Notes: generated by a model from the sequence alone, not told the origin. A stretch of 64,000 nucleotides of DNA from Bacillus_BA fengqiuensis (GCA_030813035.1 JAUSTV010000014.1), one strand, 5' to 3'; shown: positions 43,644 to 53,186, counted from the stretch's first letter. Program-made: numbers and translations.

Positions 43644-44048
43644 TTAAAATCTCGCTCCGGCAAAATCCCGACACTCTTTAGCACAGTTTAAGCAAATTTG
43701 ACCACAAGCCTGTGATACTTTATCAGAATGGTTTAAACAATGGTTTCCGCAGGTCTCACATACTTGAGCGCATAAAGAAGCAAGTGATTTGGCAAATTGG
43801 CTCTGACTTGCAATATACTTAGCGGTCAAGGTGCAAATATTGGCGCAATCAGATAATAGTTTTAGTTGTTCTTGTCTAGATGATATATCCTCCATTTTAA
43901 GTATTTCATTTCTTGTATATTCGCATGTGGCTTCACAGTTTTGAACCATCTGTAAAACTTGGTACTGAGGAAAGCGGTAAGCGTTTTGATAAACCACCAT
44001 AGGATGATGAACGATCATCGGATAAGGCATCATATTAGTTCGGTACAT
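43644..44048 (-). CDS. DUF326 four-helix copper-binding protein (YhjQ-like)
   Basis: A 134-residue cysteine-rich four-helix bundle: NCEATCEYT, SDCANICTLTAKY, LCAQVCETCGNHC and CGQICLNCAKEC give 13 or so cysteines on the bundle interior, as in copper storage proteins of the Csp1/DUF326 type. The N-terminal 35 residues are Tyr/Pro/Met/His-rich (MMPYPMIVHHPMVVYQ), reminiscent of spore coat proteins. It may bind Cu(I) at the spore surface. A minus-strand neighbour starts about 110 bases upstream. Confidence 0.82.
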   Translation of the reverse strand: MYRTNMMPYPMIVHHPMVVYQNAYRFPQYQVLQMVQNCEATCEYTRNEILKMEDISSRQEQLKLLSDCANICTLTAKYIASQSQFAKSLASLCAQVCETCGNHCLNHSDKVSQACGQICLNCAKECRDFAGARF

Positions 44049-44158
44049 TTATTTTAATGATTCTCCTTTCTTTTTAATGAACACTTCACAAGTATATCTT
44101 CTTTCGTATTCAAACGAACCCATCAACTAAAAGCAAGGGCAATTTCAGCTTTTAGTTT

Positions 44159-44467
44159 TTAAAACATTTCATTCATCTCCCAAGATTCGACGGTTAAATA
44201 GGCAGTATGCGGGTCCATGCCTTTACCTATTAAATAGGTCATCGCAGCAACTTCTTGTAATGCATGCTTATATGAAGTTGCTTTTGCCTCCTTTAAGCCA
44301 TATTTCACGAAAGGAGCGATGGTCGTTAAAGTTTGTGATTTCAAGTGAGGGTATAACGGTTGTTTGATTTGTTGATCTGCCCACATCTCAGACTGAGGGT
44401 ATTGCGGAAACTGCCTAACATGTTGAGGTTGATAATAAGACATATCGTAAGGGTATAAAGGATTCAT
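44159..44467 (-). CDS. Hypothetical protein, possible spore-coat associated
   Basis: A 102-residue protein. The N-terminus is Tyr/Gln/Pro-rich (MNPLYPYDMSYYQPQHVRQF), followed by a helical region (FVKYGLKEAKATSYKHALQE, about 56-75) and MTYLIGKGMDPHTAYLTVES. AAAGGGAG lies ahead of the ATG. The N-terminal composition and the adjacent DUF326 gene, also Tyr/Pro-rich, suggest both are spore surface proteins. No family is recognised. Confidence 0.6.
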   Translation of the reverse strand: MNPLYPYDMSYYQPQHVRQFPQYPQSEMWADQQIKQPLYPHLKSQTLTTIAPFVKYGLKEAKATSYKHALQEVAAMTYLIGKGMDPHTAYLTVESWEMNEMF

Positions 44468-44978
44468 TTTTAACTCCCTTTCCTGTTATTGATTGCATTC
44501 AGTAATATACTATGTTCCACGAATGTCCCAGGAACTAAGCATATGCCTATATACGCCGAATCGAACATGGCTTATTTAGGTTTTATTTATACGGAAGAAT
44601 CATATTGGCAGATAACAAAAAAACTTAACCAGTTTTCGTTTCAGAGAAAGAAGAGATGGAGAGTATTTGGGATGATGATTGATGGGTTCCAAGAGGCATT
44701 GCTTCGCGAAAGAGGACGCTCAAAACTAAGGGAAGCATGTGATTTTGAGCGTTCATCTGCTTTTTATTTTCTAAGGGAATAATTTCCTCGGCTTTGCAAA
44801 CTTTATAAGTAAGAATTCTAGGGCCTTTTTCGTATTTGTGTTTAGCATAATTGCTTATAAAGCCTTTAAAAAGATATACCTCGAGGTGTAAAGAGAGTGG
44901 GGTCACTCCAAAAGATAAAAGAAAAAAAGCTCATTATTTTCGCTATTATTGTACTAATTCTTTATTTATCTCTGTTAT
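44468..44978. other. Intergenic region with a hairpin
   Basis: An inverted repeat ACGCTCAAAA / TTTTGAGCGT (about 44716-44755) followed by a T-rich tract is the clearest element. A plus frame at 44489-44782 is open but lacks a binding site and runs through the hairpin, so I do not call it. Confidence 0.4.
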
Positions 44979-45617
44979 TTATTCTTTCAAGCCTTCTTTT
45001 TTTAACAGCCTGTCATGCAGTCTGGAGAGGATAAGTAACGCAACAATCGAACCAACCAGTGTCCACAGCATATCCCATTGTGTATCCCAAATATCCCCTT
45101 GCGTACCTAAAAAGTCTTTAGACGCTTTTCCTCCTTTTGTTATTTTAGAAACTAACCATTCGATAATCTCATATAGGGCAGAGATTGCCAATGACATACT
45201 TATGACAATGGTAAATAACCAGGAGCCTTTCGTTAATACGGTTTCCCTCAATAAGATTTCTCTCAGCACAATCGCGAATAAACCCTTCAGCAAATGTCCA
45301 AATCGGTCGTAATGGTTCCGTTTCAAGTCATAAACATCTTTTATCCAGTCAAAAAGGGGAACTTTTGAGTATATATAATGACCGCCGACGAACATACTAA
45401 TCGCTAAAATTGTAATAATGACATAAGAGAGAGTAGTGAGACGGAACTTATTGTATGTCGCAAATACGATAATCAGTCCGACAATGGCAGGGCTAACCTC
45501 CAATGCCCAGGTCAAGTATCCTGCCGGTTTGATAACTGACCATATAAAAACTGCGATAACAACCATTAGTAAAAATAGATGAATTGTTGTACTTTTACCT
45601 CTTTTCAATTTTTTCAC
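44979..45617 (-). CDS. DUF2238 membrane protein (YjdF-like)
   Basis: A 212-residue polytopic membrane protein with six hydrophobic helices and the family blocks VYDLKRNHYDRFGHLLKG, ISALYEIIEWLVSK and FLGTQGDIWDTQWDMLW. The conserved acidic and His residues lie at helix ends. The function is unknown. GGAGTG precedes the ATG on the minus strand. It is monocistronic. Confidence 0.85.
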   Translation of the reverse strand: MKKLKRGKSTTIHLFLLMVVIAVFIWSVIKPAGYLTWALEVSPAIVGLIIVFATYNKFRLTTLSYVIITILAISMFVGGHYIYSKVPLFDWIKDVYDLKRNHYDRFGHLLKGLFAIVLREILLRETVLTKGSWLFTIVISMSLAISALYEIIEWLVSKITKGGKASKDFLGTQGDIWDTQWDMLWTLVGSIVALLILSRLHDRLLKKEGLKE

Positions 45618-45874
45618 TCCTATAGAGAGGTTTTCTGCATACAGTATTTGAAAAAGCGCAGTTTCGTATGCAGGATACTTGAAGTTGTTTGCTTTATTTG
45701 AGTTTAAAAATTGCAGGATAAAAAACGGTTTTTTAAATCTTGTTCACCGCTTGGGAAATGCCTCCTATTTCTTCAAGAAACAAGTCACCTTTCCAGATTA
45801 TAGACGTAATAGTATACGGTCCGACCGAGCACCATAGTCATGTACATTCAATTACATAACTAACGGAGGTAACT

Positions 45875-46336
45875 ATGAGCGATTTATTCGGATTTTTTAA
45901 TGATGAGAAAGAAGAAAGAAATGAGAGAGCGGAAACGGTTGACGATGGAAAGCTGCGTCTTCGTCAAGAAGAGTTGGATATCTCTAAAGATAGGGTAGAA
46001 ACAGGAGAGGTAGTCCTGAGCAAAGAAATTGTAGAAGAACAGAAGACAGTTGACGTTCCTGTTACTCATGAGGAAGTTGTTATTGAGAGGAGAGCCATCG
46101 ATCATGAATTGAGTGATTCTCCTATCGGTGCTGAAGAAACCATTCACATTCCGGTTAGCGAGGAACGGGTTGAAGTAGGGAAACACACTGTAGTAACAGG
46201 GGAAGTTTCCGCTTATAAGCGCGAAGTGGAAGAAACGAGACACGTAGAAGAAACCTTAAGAAGAGAAGAAGCTCGTGTAAATACAACCGGTGATGCTCAT
46301 GTAGTGAATGATGAGGAAGTTCCCCGTTATGTGTAA
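45875..46336 (+). CDS. YsnF-like DUF2382 stress protein
   Basis: A 153-residue charged protein with the DUF2382 pattern: LRQEELDISKDRVETGEVVL, VDVPVTHEEVVIERR, then IHIPVSEERVEVGKHTVV and a final HVEETLRREEARV. YsnF in B. subtilis is a general stress protein. AACGGAGG lies ahead of the ATG. A related but diverged copy follows at 46539 with a terminator between them, so the pair arose by duplication but is transcribed separately. Confidence 0.85.
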   Translation: MSDLFGFFNDEKEERNERAETVDDGKLRLRQEELDISKDRVETGEVVLSKEIVEEQKTVDVPVTHEEVVIERRAIDHELSDSPIGAEETIHIPVSEERVEVGKHTVVTGEVSAYKREVEETRHVEETLRREEARVNTTGDAHVVNDEEVPRYV

Positions 46337-46404
46337 GATAGTAAAACTTCCATCAGCGGGAGTTTGATTGTTCATTATTACGGGATAAATTGGAATAAAG
46401 AAAC

Positions 46405-46446
46405 ACCTCACAAATCATGCTTACGATTTGTGAGGTGTTTTTTCAA
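46405..46446 (+). terminator. Terminator between the two DUF2382 genes
   Basis: The stem AACACCTCACAAATC / GATTTGTGAGGTGTT is followed by TTTTC. Confidence 0.9.
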
Positions 46447-46538
46447 AAGCGCTTGAAGGGATGGTTTAGCCCTTACTTGACCATGTCACGAGATGGGAAA
46501 GCTGCAGCTTATTTGAAGACAATTATGGAGGATGCAAT

Positions 46539-46943
46539 ATGGCAGAGAAATATGACGTACAACTCCAGCTTCGTGAAGAAGAACTGGACATCTCCAAGAA
46601 ATGGGTACAAACAGGGGAAGTGACCATACACAAGGAGGTTGTCACTGAGGAAAAAACAATTGTCGTGCCTATAACCCGTGAGGAACTTGTAATTGAGAAG
46701 AAAGCTCTGGATGCGAAAAAACCGGATGAAATGATTGGACAAGCGGAGACTATCCGAATTCCTATTAGCGAAGAACGCATTGAAATTGTCAAACATCCGA
46801 CGGCTTTAGAAGATGTAACAATTTATAAAAGGCAATTCCAAGAGAATGAGCATGTTGAAGAGACCTTGAAAAAAGAAAGGGTGCACGTAGAAACGATCGG
46901 AAACGCTAAAATTATAGACAAAGAGACCGAAAAGCAGTCCTGA
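46539..46943 (+). CDS. YsnF-like DUF2382 stress protein, second copy
   Basis: A 134-residue paralogue of the preceding protein: LREEELDISKKWVQTGEVTI, IVVPITREELVIEKK, IRIPISEERIEIVKH and HVEETLKKERVHVET. It lacks the FGFF-type N-terminal extension of the first copy. GGAGG precedes the ATG. Immediately after its stop lies a copied tail of the DIP1984 gene with its terminator, now serving this gene. Confidence 0.84.
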   Translation: MAEKYDVQLQLREEELDISKKWVQTGEVTIHKEVVTEEKTIVVPITREELVIEKKALDAKKPDEMIGQAETIRIPISEERIEIVKHPTALEDVTIYKRQFQENEHVEETLKKERVHVETIGNAKIIDKETEKQS

Positions 46944-46945
46944 TT

Positions 46946-46975
46946 CATCTTTTGATAGTGAAAAATACTTCTAAA
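46946..46975 (+). pseudogene. 3-prime remnant of a DIP1984-family gene
   Basis: SSFDSEKYF and a stop, encoded next to the DUF2382 stop codon, match the last residues of the gene at 37204-37719 (LDFDSEKYF). The nucleotides are nearly identical and the shared sequence continues into the terminator. Confidence 0.7.
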
Positions 46976-46984
46976 TTTTATAAA

Positions 46985-47026
46985 TCAAAAAAGAAGTTCC
47001 CTTTCCATTTGGAACTTCTTTTTGCT
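46985..47026 (+). terminator. Terminator copied from the DIP1984 locus
   Basis: The stem AAGAAGTTCC / GGAACTTCTT is followed by TTTGC. It is shared with 37998-38040. Confidence 0.85.
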
Positions 47027-47151
47027 CGGTAAGAAACAGATATCTCCCACTAAGTAGAAAAAAAGTCAAAATCCAATTTTATGGTTATAATTGTATTTAT
47101 TTGTAAAAATAAAATCTGTTCAACCACTTTTGAGCGGGAGGGGAATGAACA

Positions 47152-47472
47152 ATGGATAATATAATCTTAGTTTTGTATATTCTTATCGTCATAGCGTTAA
47201 ACATCGGTTTCGTCACTCTTTATAAAAAGAAAAGATTCAGTTTGATGTTCTCGGGAATCATCATGTCGATACTTGCCCCGATACTTGGTTTTTCAAGCGG
47301 CGCCTTGTTTTATCGCTTCTATGACTGGAGTTCGGGTGGAAGCGGCGAGGGGGCTGCTTACGGAGGTGCCACCATTGGATTGGGCGTTTTACTAAACGGC
47401 TTTCTACTGATTATGGTTGGATTTGCTTTATGGGTATGGAGAGCCTTCACATCCAAAAATAAGGGGGCTTAA
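47152..47472 (+). CDS. Small membrane protein (106 aa)
   Basis: Three hydrophobic helices (NIILVLYILIVIALNIGFV; FSLMFSGIIMSILAPILGF; GLGVLLNGFLLIMVGFALWV) with a Gly/Ser-rich loop (SSGGSGEGAAYGG) between the second and third. GGGAGGGG precedes the ATG. It is monocistronic. No family is recognised. Confidence 0.65.
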   Translation: MDNIILVLYILIVIALNIGFVTLYKKKRFSLMFSGIIMSILAPILGFSSGALFYRFYDWSSGGSGEGAAYGGATIGLGVLLNGFLLIMVGFALWVWRAFTSKNKGA

Positions 47473-47772
47473 TTCGAATACATGATAAAACTAAATTACT
47501 TTCCTTATCATTTGACTAGAATCATCCAGTATATGACGAGTTACTACTAATAGAGAAAAAGGTAAAATATGAATCAAAAGTGGGAGGGAAATATGCTTTT
47601 CCGTTTATCCTCCTCAAAGGCCTAGTCATGGAAATCCAAGGATTCTGCGACTAGGTCTTTCTTACTTTCTTACATATCATTCTTATACGTATCAAGGTTA
47701 GATTCTTCCAGCTTTCAATAGCCCTTTACGGGGAATTCTTGTATGCTTGATAATGTATAAGGGGGAATCAAA
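47473..47772. other. Intergenic region with terminator
   Basis: The stem AAGGCCTAGTC / GACTAGGTCTTT with a T-rich tail (47618-47665) lies here. The rest is the upstream region of yndG. No gene is seen. Confidence 0.6.
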
Positions 47773-48678
47773 ATGAAAAAACAGGAGCCCATTTATGTTC
47801 AGACAGAAATCGGAACGTCGATGGAGGAAATTTGGGAGTATACGCAAAATCCTGATTTGCATACGGAGTGGGATGTTCGTTTTACTGACATTTCATATCT
47901 CAAACGGCAGGAAGGTGAAGCGCAGCGCTTTTTATATAAAACGAACATCGGGTTCGGGCTTGAGATCGCGGGAAAGGGGGAAACGGCTGGAGAGATACAG
48001 AAAGAGATGGGAGAACGAGTATCTTCATTAAAATTCTGGACGGATCATCCGTTATCTCTCATTCGAACGGGAAGGGGATATTGGAAATATTCCCCGAAAG
48101 GCGATCGGATAGTGTTTGAGACTCAGTACGATTATGAAACGAACTTCGGGAAAATGGGTAAGGTAATCGATTCCTATGTATTTCGTCCGATGTTGGGATG
48201 GGCTACGGCCTGGAGCTTTAGCTCTCTTAAATTATGGTTGGAAAAAGGGTATCACCCCCGATTGACTTTACAGAAGACGCTGACGTACTGGATCGTTTGT
48301 TTTCTGCTGGCATTTGTTTGGATTTATCAAGGACTCGTTCCAAAAGTGCTTGCTGTTCACCCGGAGGAAGTGGGGATGCTGTCGTCTTTAGTCAGCTTGC
48401 CGATCGATCCAGCTCCGGCCGTTCAATGGATCGGCTTTACGGAAATCCTGTTTGGCTTTATATGGCTGCTGCCGTTTCCGAAACGAAAGCTGTTTATTGG
48501 ACACATCATCCTTATAGGCCTCTTGACCGTTTCGGCCTGGATGGCCAATCCGCAAAGCGTCGTTCATCCGTTCAACCCGATTACGTTAAATGCGGCACTT
48601 ATTCTTTTATCTTTGATCGGATACATAAGTGGCAGTGACTTGCCTTCAGTCAGATATTGCAAGAGAAAAAGGGGGTGA
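47773..48678 (+). CDS. yndG: YndG-like SRPBCC/DoxX-like protein
   Basis: A 301-residue fusion. The N-terminal half (1-150) is an SRPBCC-type lipid-binding fold (EIWEYTQNPDLHTEWDVRF). The C-terminal half is a DoxX-like membrane domain with four helices (YWIVCFLLAFVWIYQGLVPK onward; HPFNPITLNAALILL). It is the first gene of a three-gene unit matching B. subtilis yndG-yndH-yndJ. The function is unknown; a role in envelope or lipid handling is suggested by the domains. Confidence 0.85.
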   Translation: MKKQEPIYVQTEIGTSMEEIWEYTQNPDLHTEWDVRFTDISYLKRQEGEAQRFLYKTNIGFGLEIAGKGETAGEIQKEMGERVSSLKFWTDHPLSLIRTGRGYWKYSPKGDRIVFETQYDYETNFGKMGKVIDSYVFRPMLGWATAWSFSSLKLWLEKGYHPRLTLQKTLTYWIVCFLLAFVWIYQGLVPKVLAVHPEEVGMLSSLVSLPIDPAPAVQWIGFTEILFGFIWLLPFPKRKLFIGHIILIGLLTVSAWMANPQSVVHPFNPITLNAALILLSLIGYISGSDLPSVRYCKRKRG

Positions 48679-48683
48679 GGACA

Positions 48684-49307
48684 TTGCCATCCATTTATCG
48701 AACCATCCTCGGAGATTCTTACGAAAAACTGCATCCGAAACTCCAGCAGCGTTATGACATAACCGAACAAAAAGACTTTCGTGGTGCAGGAAAGATGGAT
48801 GAAATCGCAGGGGGCTCTGTTTGGATCAGGCCATTTTTCCGATTGGGGGCCAAGCGCCGTTTATTTTTTCCGGAAAGAGGCAAAGACATTCCGTTCACCA
48901 TTTATAATGGGGTATCGATAAACGAAGAAGGGAAAACGCTGGTGAAGTGGAATCGTGCTTTTACTTTTGGGCGAAAACGTCGTTTTTTCGATGCGGTGAT
49001 GTATTTAAATGAGGAACAAGATGAAATCATTGATTATTTCGGCCAGCCGCCGCTTCTTGTATCCACTCTTTCCTTCTATGTGGATGATCAGGGGAGCATG
49101 AACATTTCATCAAAGAAGCAATGGCTGCACTTATTCGGAAAAAACATTCCTCTGCCTAAATCTTTTTACGGAGAAGCGAGGATTATAGAATCATTTGATG
49201 ACGAACAAAACTGTTTCCGGATTAAGGTCGAGGTCCGAAATCCTTTAGTCGGTACGCTTTTTTCGTACAATGGCACTTTTACTGAAATGGAACGTGATTC
49301 AAAATGA
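48684..49307 (+). CDS. yndH: YndH-like DUF4166 protein
   Basis: A 207-residue DUF4166 domain protein (PSIYRTILGDSYEKLHPKLQ at the N-terminus; GSVWIRPFFRLGAKRRLFFP; ISSKKQWLHLFGKNIPLP). A TTG start at 48684 fits GGGGGTG spacing and the family N-terminus; the open frame reaches further back into yndG. It begins five bases after yndG stops and overlaps yndJ by four bases. Soluble, function unknown. Confidence 0.82.
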   Translation: MPSIYRTILGDSYEKLHPKLQQRYDITEQKDFRGAGKMDEIAGGSVWIRPFFRLGAKRRLFFPERGKDIPFTIYNGVSINEEGKTLVKWNRAFTFGRKRRFFDAVMYLNEEQDEIIDYFGQPPLLVSTLSFYVDDQGSMNISSKKQWLHLFGKNIPLPKSFYGEARIIESFDDEQNCFRIKVEVRNPLVGTLFSYNGTFTEMERDSK

Positions 49308-50932
49308 AACGGAACGTGGTAATCGGAATTATTTTTTATCTTTTGTATTTAATAATTGGTTGGTCGCAGCTTTACATCGTGGAGGCCCTTGTTTTATTAT
49401 CCGTTCTTGTGTTCGTTCCTTTAGTTTTCATGATGATTGACAAGGATAGGAGAGATGGAACGACTATACCGCTGGCCCGATTCAGCTCACGGTTGTACCC
49501 GTATGCCGCACTCGGTGCGATGCTGGCTTTTTTGGCGAATATACCCGTGTTTACGGCGGTCTGGTTTATGTATACGGGACTAATCGCTTTGTTCGGCGTG
49601 AGCCGTTTGTTGGAGAGAGGAAGAAAACCGCTCGAGGAATTATCCATCGACAGCGGCCTCATCTATTTAAGTTTGGGCGGTTTTTGGTTCTTTGCCTATG
49701 CGGCGGATATACAAGTGCTGCATTTCACAAAGTTAACCATTTTATTGACGGCCATCCATTTTCATTATTCGGCTTTCATTCTGCCCATCCTTGCCGGATT
49801 TTTAGGAAGGAAGCTTACAGGTAACCGGAAATGGTACACTCTCATGACGCTCGTCATCATTCTATCGCCTTTGGCGGTTGCCATCGGTATTACCTATTCA
49901 CGGCTTATCGAGTTTTTGGCGGTGCTCATCTATGTTGCGGCCCTTTATGCCCATGGCTTTTTTATTTTTCGAACCGCTTTTCGGAAAAGGGCAGCTAAAA
50001 TCCTGCTTTCTTTCTCAGCCGCAGTCCTTCTTGCGACGATCTCCTTTTCCTTGATATACGCATACGGAAGGGTTCAAGAAAGCGTGACGCTCACCATTTC
50101 GGAGATGATTTTCATCCATGGAACCGTCAATGCGTTTGGCGTTGTTTTGCCGGCCTTGGTCGGATGGCTCATTGAAGGTCCGGATTCTTCTTCCCATTCT
50201 TATTACGGAAAGCCGTTGAGCCGAGTGTTTGGTACAAGGATCATCGGAAGTGATTTTTTATTACGAAAGCAATTGATAGACGACAAGGCGTATAGTGGTC
50301 TTATTGATCGAATGAAGGATTTCTCCTCGAACGAGTTTGATGAAAATCGGCTTTCACCTGGCATCGCCGATTTCTATGAACAGACGGAGAGCTATGAATT
50401 GGAGGCGAATATTCACTGGGCAGCCTGGTTCAGGCCGATTGCCTTCATTTATCAACTTATAAGCGAGCGTATCGGGCAAATTCATCTAGGAATGGGTGGC
50501 GCATGGGAGCGAATGGACGGGTCCATTATTGGGGTGAAGTCAGAAACGGACGGAAGAAGCTGTGTCAGGGCTTGGTTGAGGAAAAATGAAAGCGGGGAAA
50601 CCATTTTTGCCGCTCTTTACTCCCAACATCAATATGGAAATGAAACATACATGAACATCGCCTTGCCGCTTCCTTATTCGAATATGACCGGTATTCTAAA
50701 GCCATACAACGATCAAAACCGCCTTGTATTAACAAGTGTTTTAAGAAAGCAGGGGGCAGGAGATGAAGGTATCTATTTGCATACCTCAATATTTACGATT
50801 CGTTTGCCTCTGGCGGAAACGTTTTTCATCAAAGAAGAACAAAAGGGACTTTTGACTGCACATCATCACATGTGGATATTTGGAAAAAAAATTCTCGAAA
50901 TTGATTACAACATAAAAAAACGAGTGGAATGA
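49304..50932 (+). CDS. yndJ: YndJ family membrane protein
   Basis: A 542-residue protein. The N-terminal 290 residues form about nine transmembrane helices (IGIIFYLLYLIIGWSQLYIV onward; AIHFHYSAFILPILAGFLG). A soluble C-terminal domain follows (about 300-542) with a lipocalin-like end (TSIFTIRLPLAETFFI; HHHMWIFGKKILEIDY). It closes the yndG-yndH-yndJ unit with a 4-base overlap. Probably an envelope protein; no reaction can be given. Confidence 0.85.
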   Translation: MKRNVVIGIIFYLLYLIIGWSQLYIVEALVLLSVLVFVPLVFMMIDKDRRDGTTIPLARFSSRLYPYAALGAMLAFLANIPVFTAVWFMYTGLIALFGVSRLLERGRKPLEELSIDSGLIYLSLGGFWFFAYAADIQVLHFTKLTILLTAIHFHYSAFILPILAGFLGRKLTGNRKWYTLMTLVIILSPLAVAIGITYSRLIEFLAVLIYVAALYAHGFFIFRTAFRKRAAKILLSFSAAVLLATISFSLIYAYGRVQESVTLTISEMIFIHGTVNAFGVVLPALVGWLIEGPDSSSHSYYGKPLSRVFGTRIIGSDFLLRKQLIDDKAYSGLIDRMKDFSSNEFDENRLSPGIADFYEQTESYELEANIHWAAWFRPIAFIYQLISERIGQIHLGMGGAWERMDGSIIGVKSETDGRSCVRAWLRKNESGETIFAALYSQHQYGNETYMNIALPLPYSNMTGILKPYNDQNRLVLTSVLRKQGAGDEGIYLHTSIFTIRLPLAETFFIKEEQKGLLTAHHHMWIFGKKILEIDYNIKKRVE

Positions 50933-50934
50933 AT

Positions 50935-50976
50935 TTAAAGGGGCATGGATCCAAACATCCATGTCCCTTTAATGTA
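50935..50976 (+). terminator. Terminator of yndGHJ
   Basis: The stem AAAGGGGCATGGAT / ATCCATGTCCCTTT is followed by AATG. Confidence 0.8.
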
Positions 50977-51079
50977 TTAACTAATCAATTCAAAGAAAAA
51001 TTACTTTATATCCTTATATTGGTAGAATAAACTAAAAGAAGGTTTAAATTAACATTTTAGTAAGGGGTAGAATGATAGA

Positions 51080-51895
51080 ATGATCAAGCCGGCAGAAAAA
51101 GATGAGATGTCCAACATGATTGAACAGCATTTAATTAAACACTGGATGTATTTGAAACAGACGGAAGGAAGCGTTTATGTCGATGAAGCCGATTTTAAAT
51201 ATATTGCGGCACCTCCATATAACCGGGTACTATATGCGGATTGGCTTAATCGAGGAACAAAGGATCAAGAAATGGAAATCAATCGATTACTTGAACAATA
51301 TGACGGGGAGGGAGATCCTCTCATGTGGATTATCGGTCCTTCAACAAAACCGAGCGATATCGATCGGACCTTAACAAAAATGGGATTTGAACATCTCCAA
51401 AATTGGACGGGAATGGCCATCCATCTAACCGGCCACTCGTTCAAAAAGAACGATCGTGATGATTTTGAGTTCAAACAGGTGACGAGTGCCGAGGATTTGA
51501 AAAAATGGGTAGATGTGTATATCGATGGATATCAAAAACCGGCAGCGGGGAAAGAGGCCATCTTCAATCGGTTTGGACAAATCATTCATAAGAAGCAAAA
51601 GGAATATCGCTTGTATTTGGGTCTTTATAAGGGTGAACCCGCTGTAGTTGGTACATTATTTTTGGACGGTGGCATTGCGGGTTTGTACTGTATCGCGACT
51701 GCTTCAGACATGCGAAGAAAGGGTTTAGCAAATGTTTATTTACAAAATTTGCTTAGTGAAGCTTGTAAGCAAGGAGCCACCCATTGCATTCTCCATGCGA
51801 CAGAGGCTGGAAAACCGGCTTACGAAAAGTTAGGCTTTCGATTACACTGTGCGTTTCAAGTTTATTTATATAAAGATAACCATTCTTTCGGGTAA
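51080..51895 (+). CDS. GNAT family acetyltransferase
   Basis: A 271-residue two-part protein. The C-terminal GNAT domain (about 130-265) has GLYCIATASDMRRKGLANVY, the acetyl-CoA binding motif, and ATEAGKPAYEKLGFR. The N-terminal half is a degenerate GNAT-like region (MWIIGPSTKPSDIDRTLTKM). AGTAAGGGG lies upstream. The acceptor is unknown. It is monocistronic. Confidence 0.82.
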   Translation: MIKPAEKDEMSNMIEQHLIKHWMYLKQTEGSVYVDEADFKYIAAPPYNRVLYADWLNRGTKDQEMEINRLLEQYDGEGDPLMWIIGPSTKPSDIDRTLTKMGFEHLQNWTGMAIHLTGHSFKKNDRDDFEFKQVTSAEDLKKWVDVYIDGYQKPAAGKEAIFNRFGQIIHKKQKEYRLYLGLYKGEPAVVGTLFLDGGIAGLYCIATASDMRRKGLANVYLQNLLSEACKQGATHCILHATEAGKPAYEKLGFRLHCAFQVYLYKDNHSFG

Positions 51896-52045
51896 TAAAG
51901 CTTGGGAGAAAAGTGACAGCGGATGTTGATTTTCTATTTCAAACCATTACTATGGACCTCTATTTCAATAACATGCAACATTTTGCCGAGTGGCTGCGTT
52001 TTATATGTTGAAAAGGGTGTTTCAGTTCACAAATGGAGGTCGAAA

Positions 52046-53149
52046 ATGAAGAAAATTAGTTTACTAGTCATAACGTGTATGTTTTTAGTAGGCTTGATGA
52101 TTCCGAGTTTTACTCATGTTCAAGCGTCCGTCTCGTTTAAAGATGTACCAAGCAGCCACTGGGCGAAGAAAGAAATTGATTATACAGCAGCTAACGGCAT
52201 TATTAAAGGCTATCAGGATGGTACGTTCAAACCGAATAATGAGGTGACGAATGCCCAGGTCGCTTTAATGCTGGTAAGGGCCCTAAAGTTAAACACAAAC
52301 AACCGACCCAATCCGAATTTGACAGACGTGACTCCTGCGTATCACGCGTATAAAGAAATTGCGACGGTCATGGATGAAGGCATTTTCCCAAAAGGAAAAA
52401 CATTCAATCCTAATGCGCCTATCACAAGGGAGGCGATGGCAAGAGCCCTTGCCAATGCTTTCAAGCTGCAAGGGAACGGCGGCATTTATTTTACGGATGT
52501 TGCGACATCATACTGGGCCTACCCGTACATCATGAAAATTGCTGTCAATGATGTGACAATCGGATACAGCGACGGTACGTTTAAACCGAAAAATAAGGTC
52601 ACACGCGCCCAATTTTCGGCATTTGTTGCCCGTTCATTGGATAAGTCGTTCAAGCCCCGTCCAGAAGATCGGGTGGTGACGCTTGGATTGAAACTAGATT
52701 CTCAAAGAACATATGTATATAACTATTTTGATTATACGGGGGAAGCCAAAAAGGCAACATGGACTTTCAACGGCACAGAAGGCGGTCAGGATATTTGGAA
52801 AGCGGTGTATGAGAATAATCAAGGACAGTCCGCTCAGCATTATACTTATACAGAGAATGCAAAAGGTGTGACGGTTGGATTTTATCAAGCCGATTCCGGT
52901 TTGCACATCCCATATCCATTAACATTCAATAAAAAATGGACCGTCCATCAGGAAGGCATGCCATCGAACTATGTCGTCACCAATATGGCCAAAACCGTTA
53001 CCACTCCGGCAGGTACATTTTATGATGTGATTGAAATCAAGAATTACGATGGCTACTACTATTATTACGCTCAAGGGTTAGGTCATATTATGACGGTGGA
53101 TGCGACGCAAAAAACATCTAAGAAAATCATGGAATTAGTGAAATTTTGA
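52046..53149 (+). CDS. SLH-domain surface protein
   Basis: A 367-residue secreted protein. A signal peptide (KKISLLVITCMFLVGLMIPS, about 2-28) precedes three SLH repeats (FKDVPSSHWAKKEIDYTAAN; LTDVTPAYHAYKEIATVMDE; FTDVATSYWAYPYIMKIAVN), which bind pyruvylated cell wall polymer. A C-terminal beta-rich domain (about 210-367) has unknown function. The start at 52046 follows GGAGG; the upstream open frame is not coding. A copy of its C-terminus lies as a remnant at 26756-26857. Confidence 0.88.
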   Translation: MKKISLLVITCMFLVGLMIPSFTHVQASVSFKDVPSSHWAKKEIDYTAANGIIKGYQDGTFKPNNEVTNAQVALMLVRALKLNTNNRPNPNLTDVTPAYHAYKEIATVMDEGIFPKGKTFNPNAPITREAMARALANAFKLQGNGGIYFTDVATSYWAYPYIMKIAVNDVTIGYSDGTFKPKNKVTRAQFSAFVARSLDKSFKPRPEDRVVTLGLKLDSQRTYVYNYFDYTGEAKKATWTFNGTEGGQDIWKAVYENNQGQSAQHYTYTENAKGVTVGFYQADSGLHIPYPLTFNKKWTVHQEGMPSNYVVTNMAKTVTTPAGTFYDVIEIKNYDGYYYYYAQGLGHIMTVDATQKTSKKIMELVKF

Positions 53150-53186
53150 CAGGCGCTGTTTCAATTCCATAATTAGCTATAAATTA

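Noticed and set aside
44489..44782. 97-codon plus-strand frame
   Set aside because: No ribosome binding site and it reads through a terminator-like hairpin.
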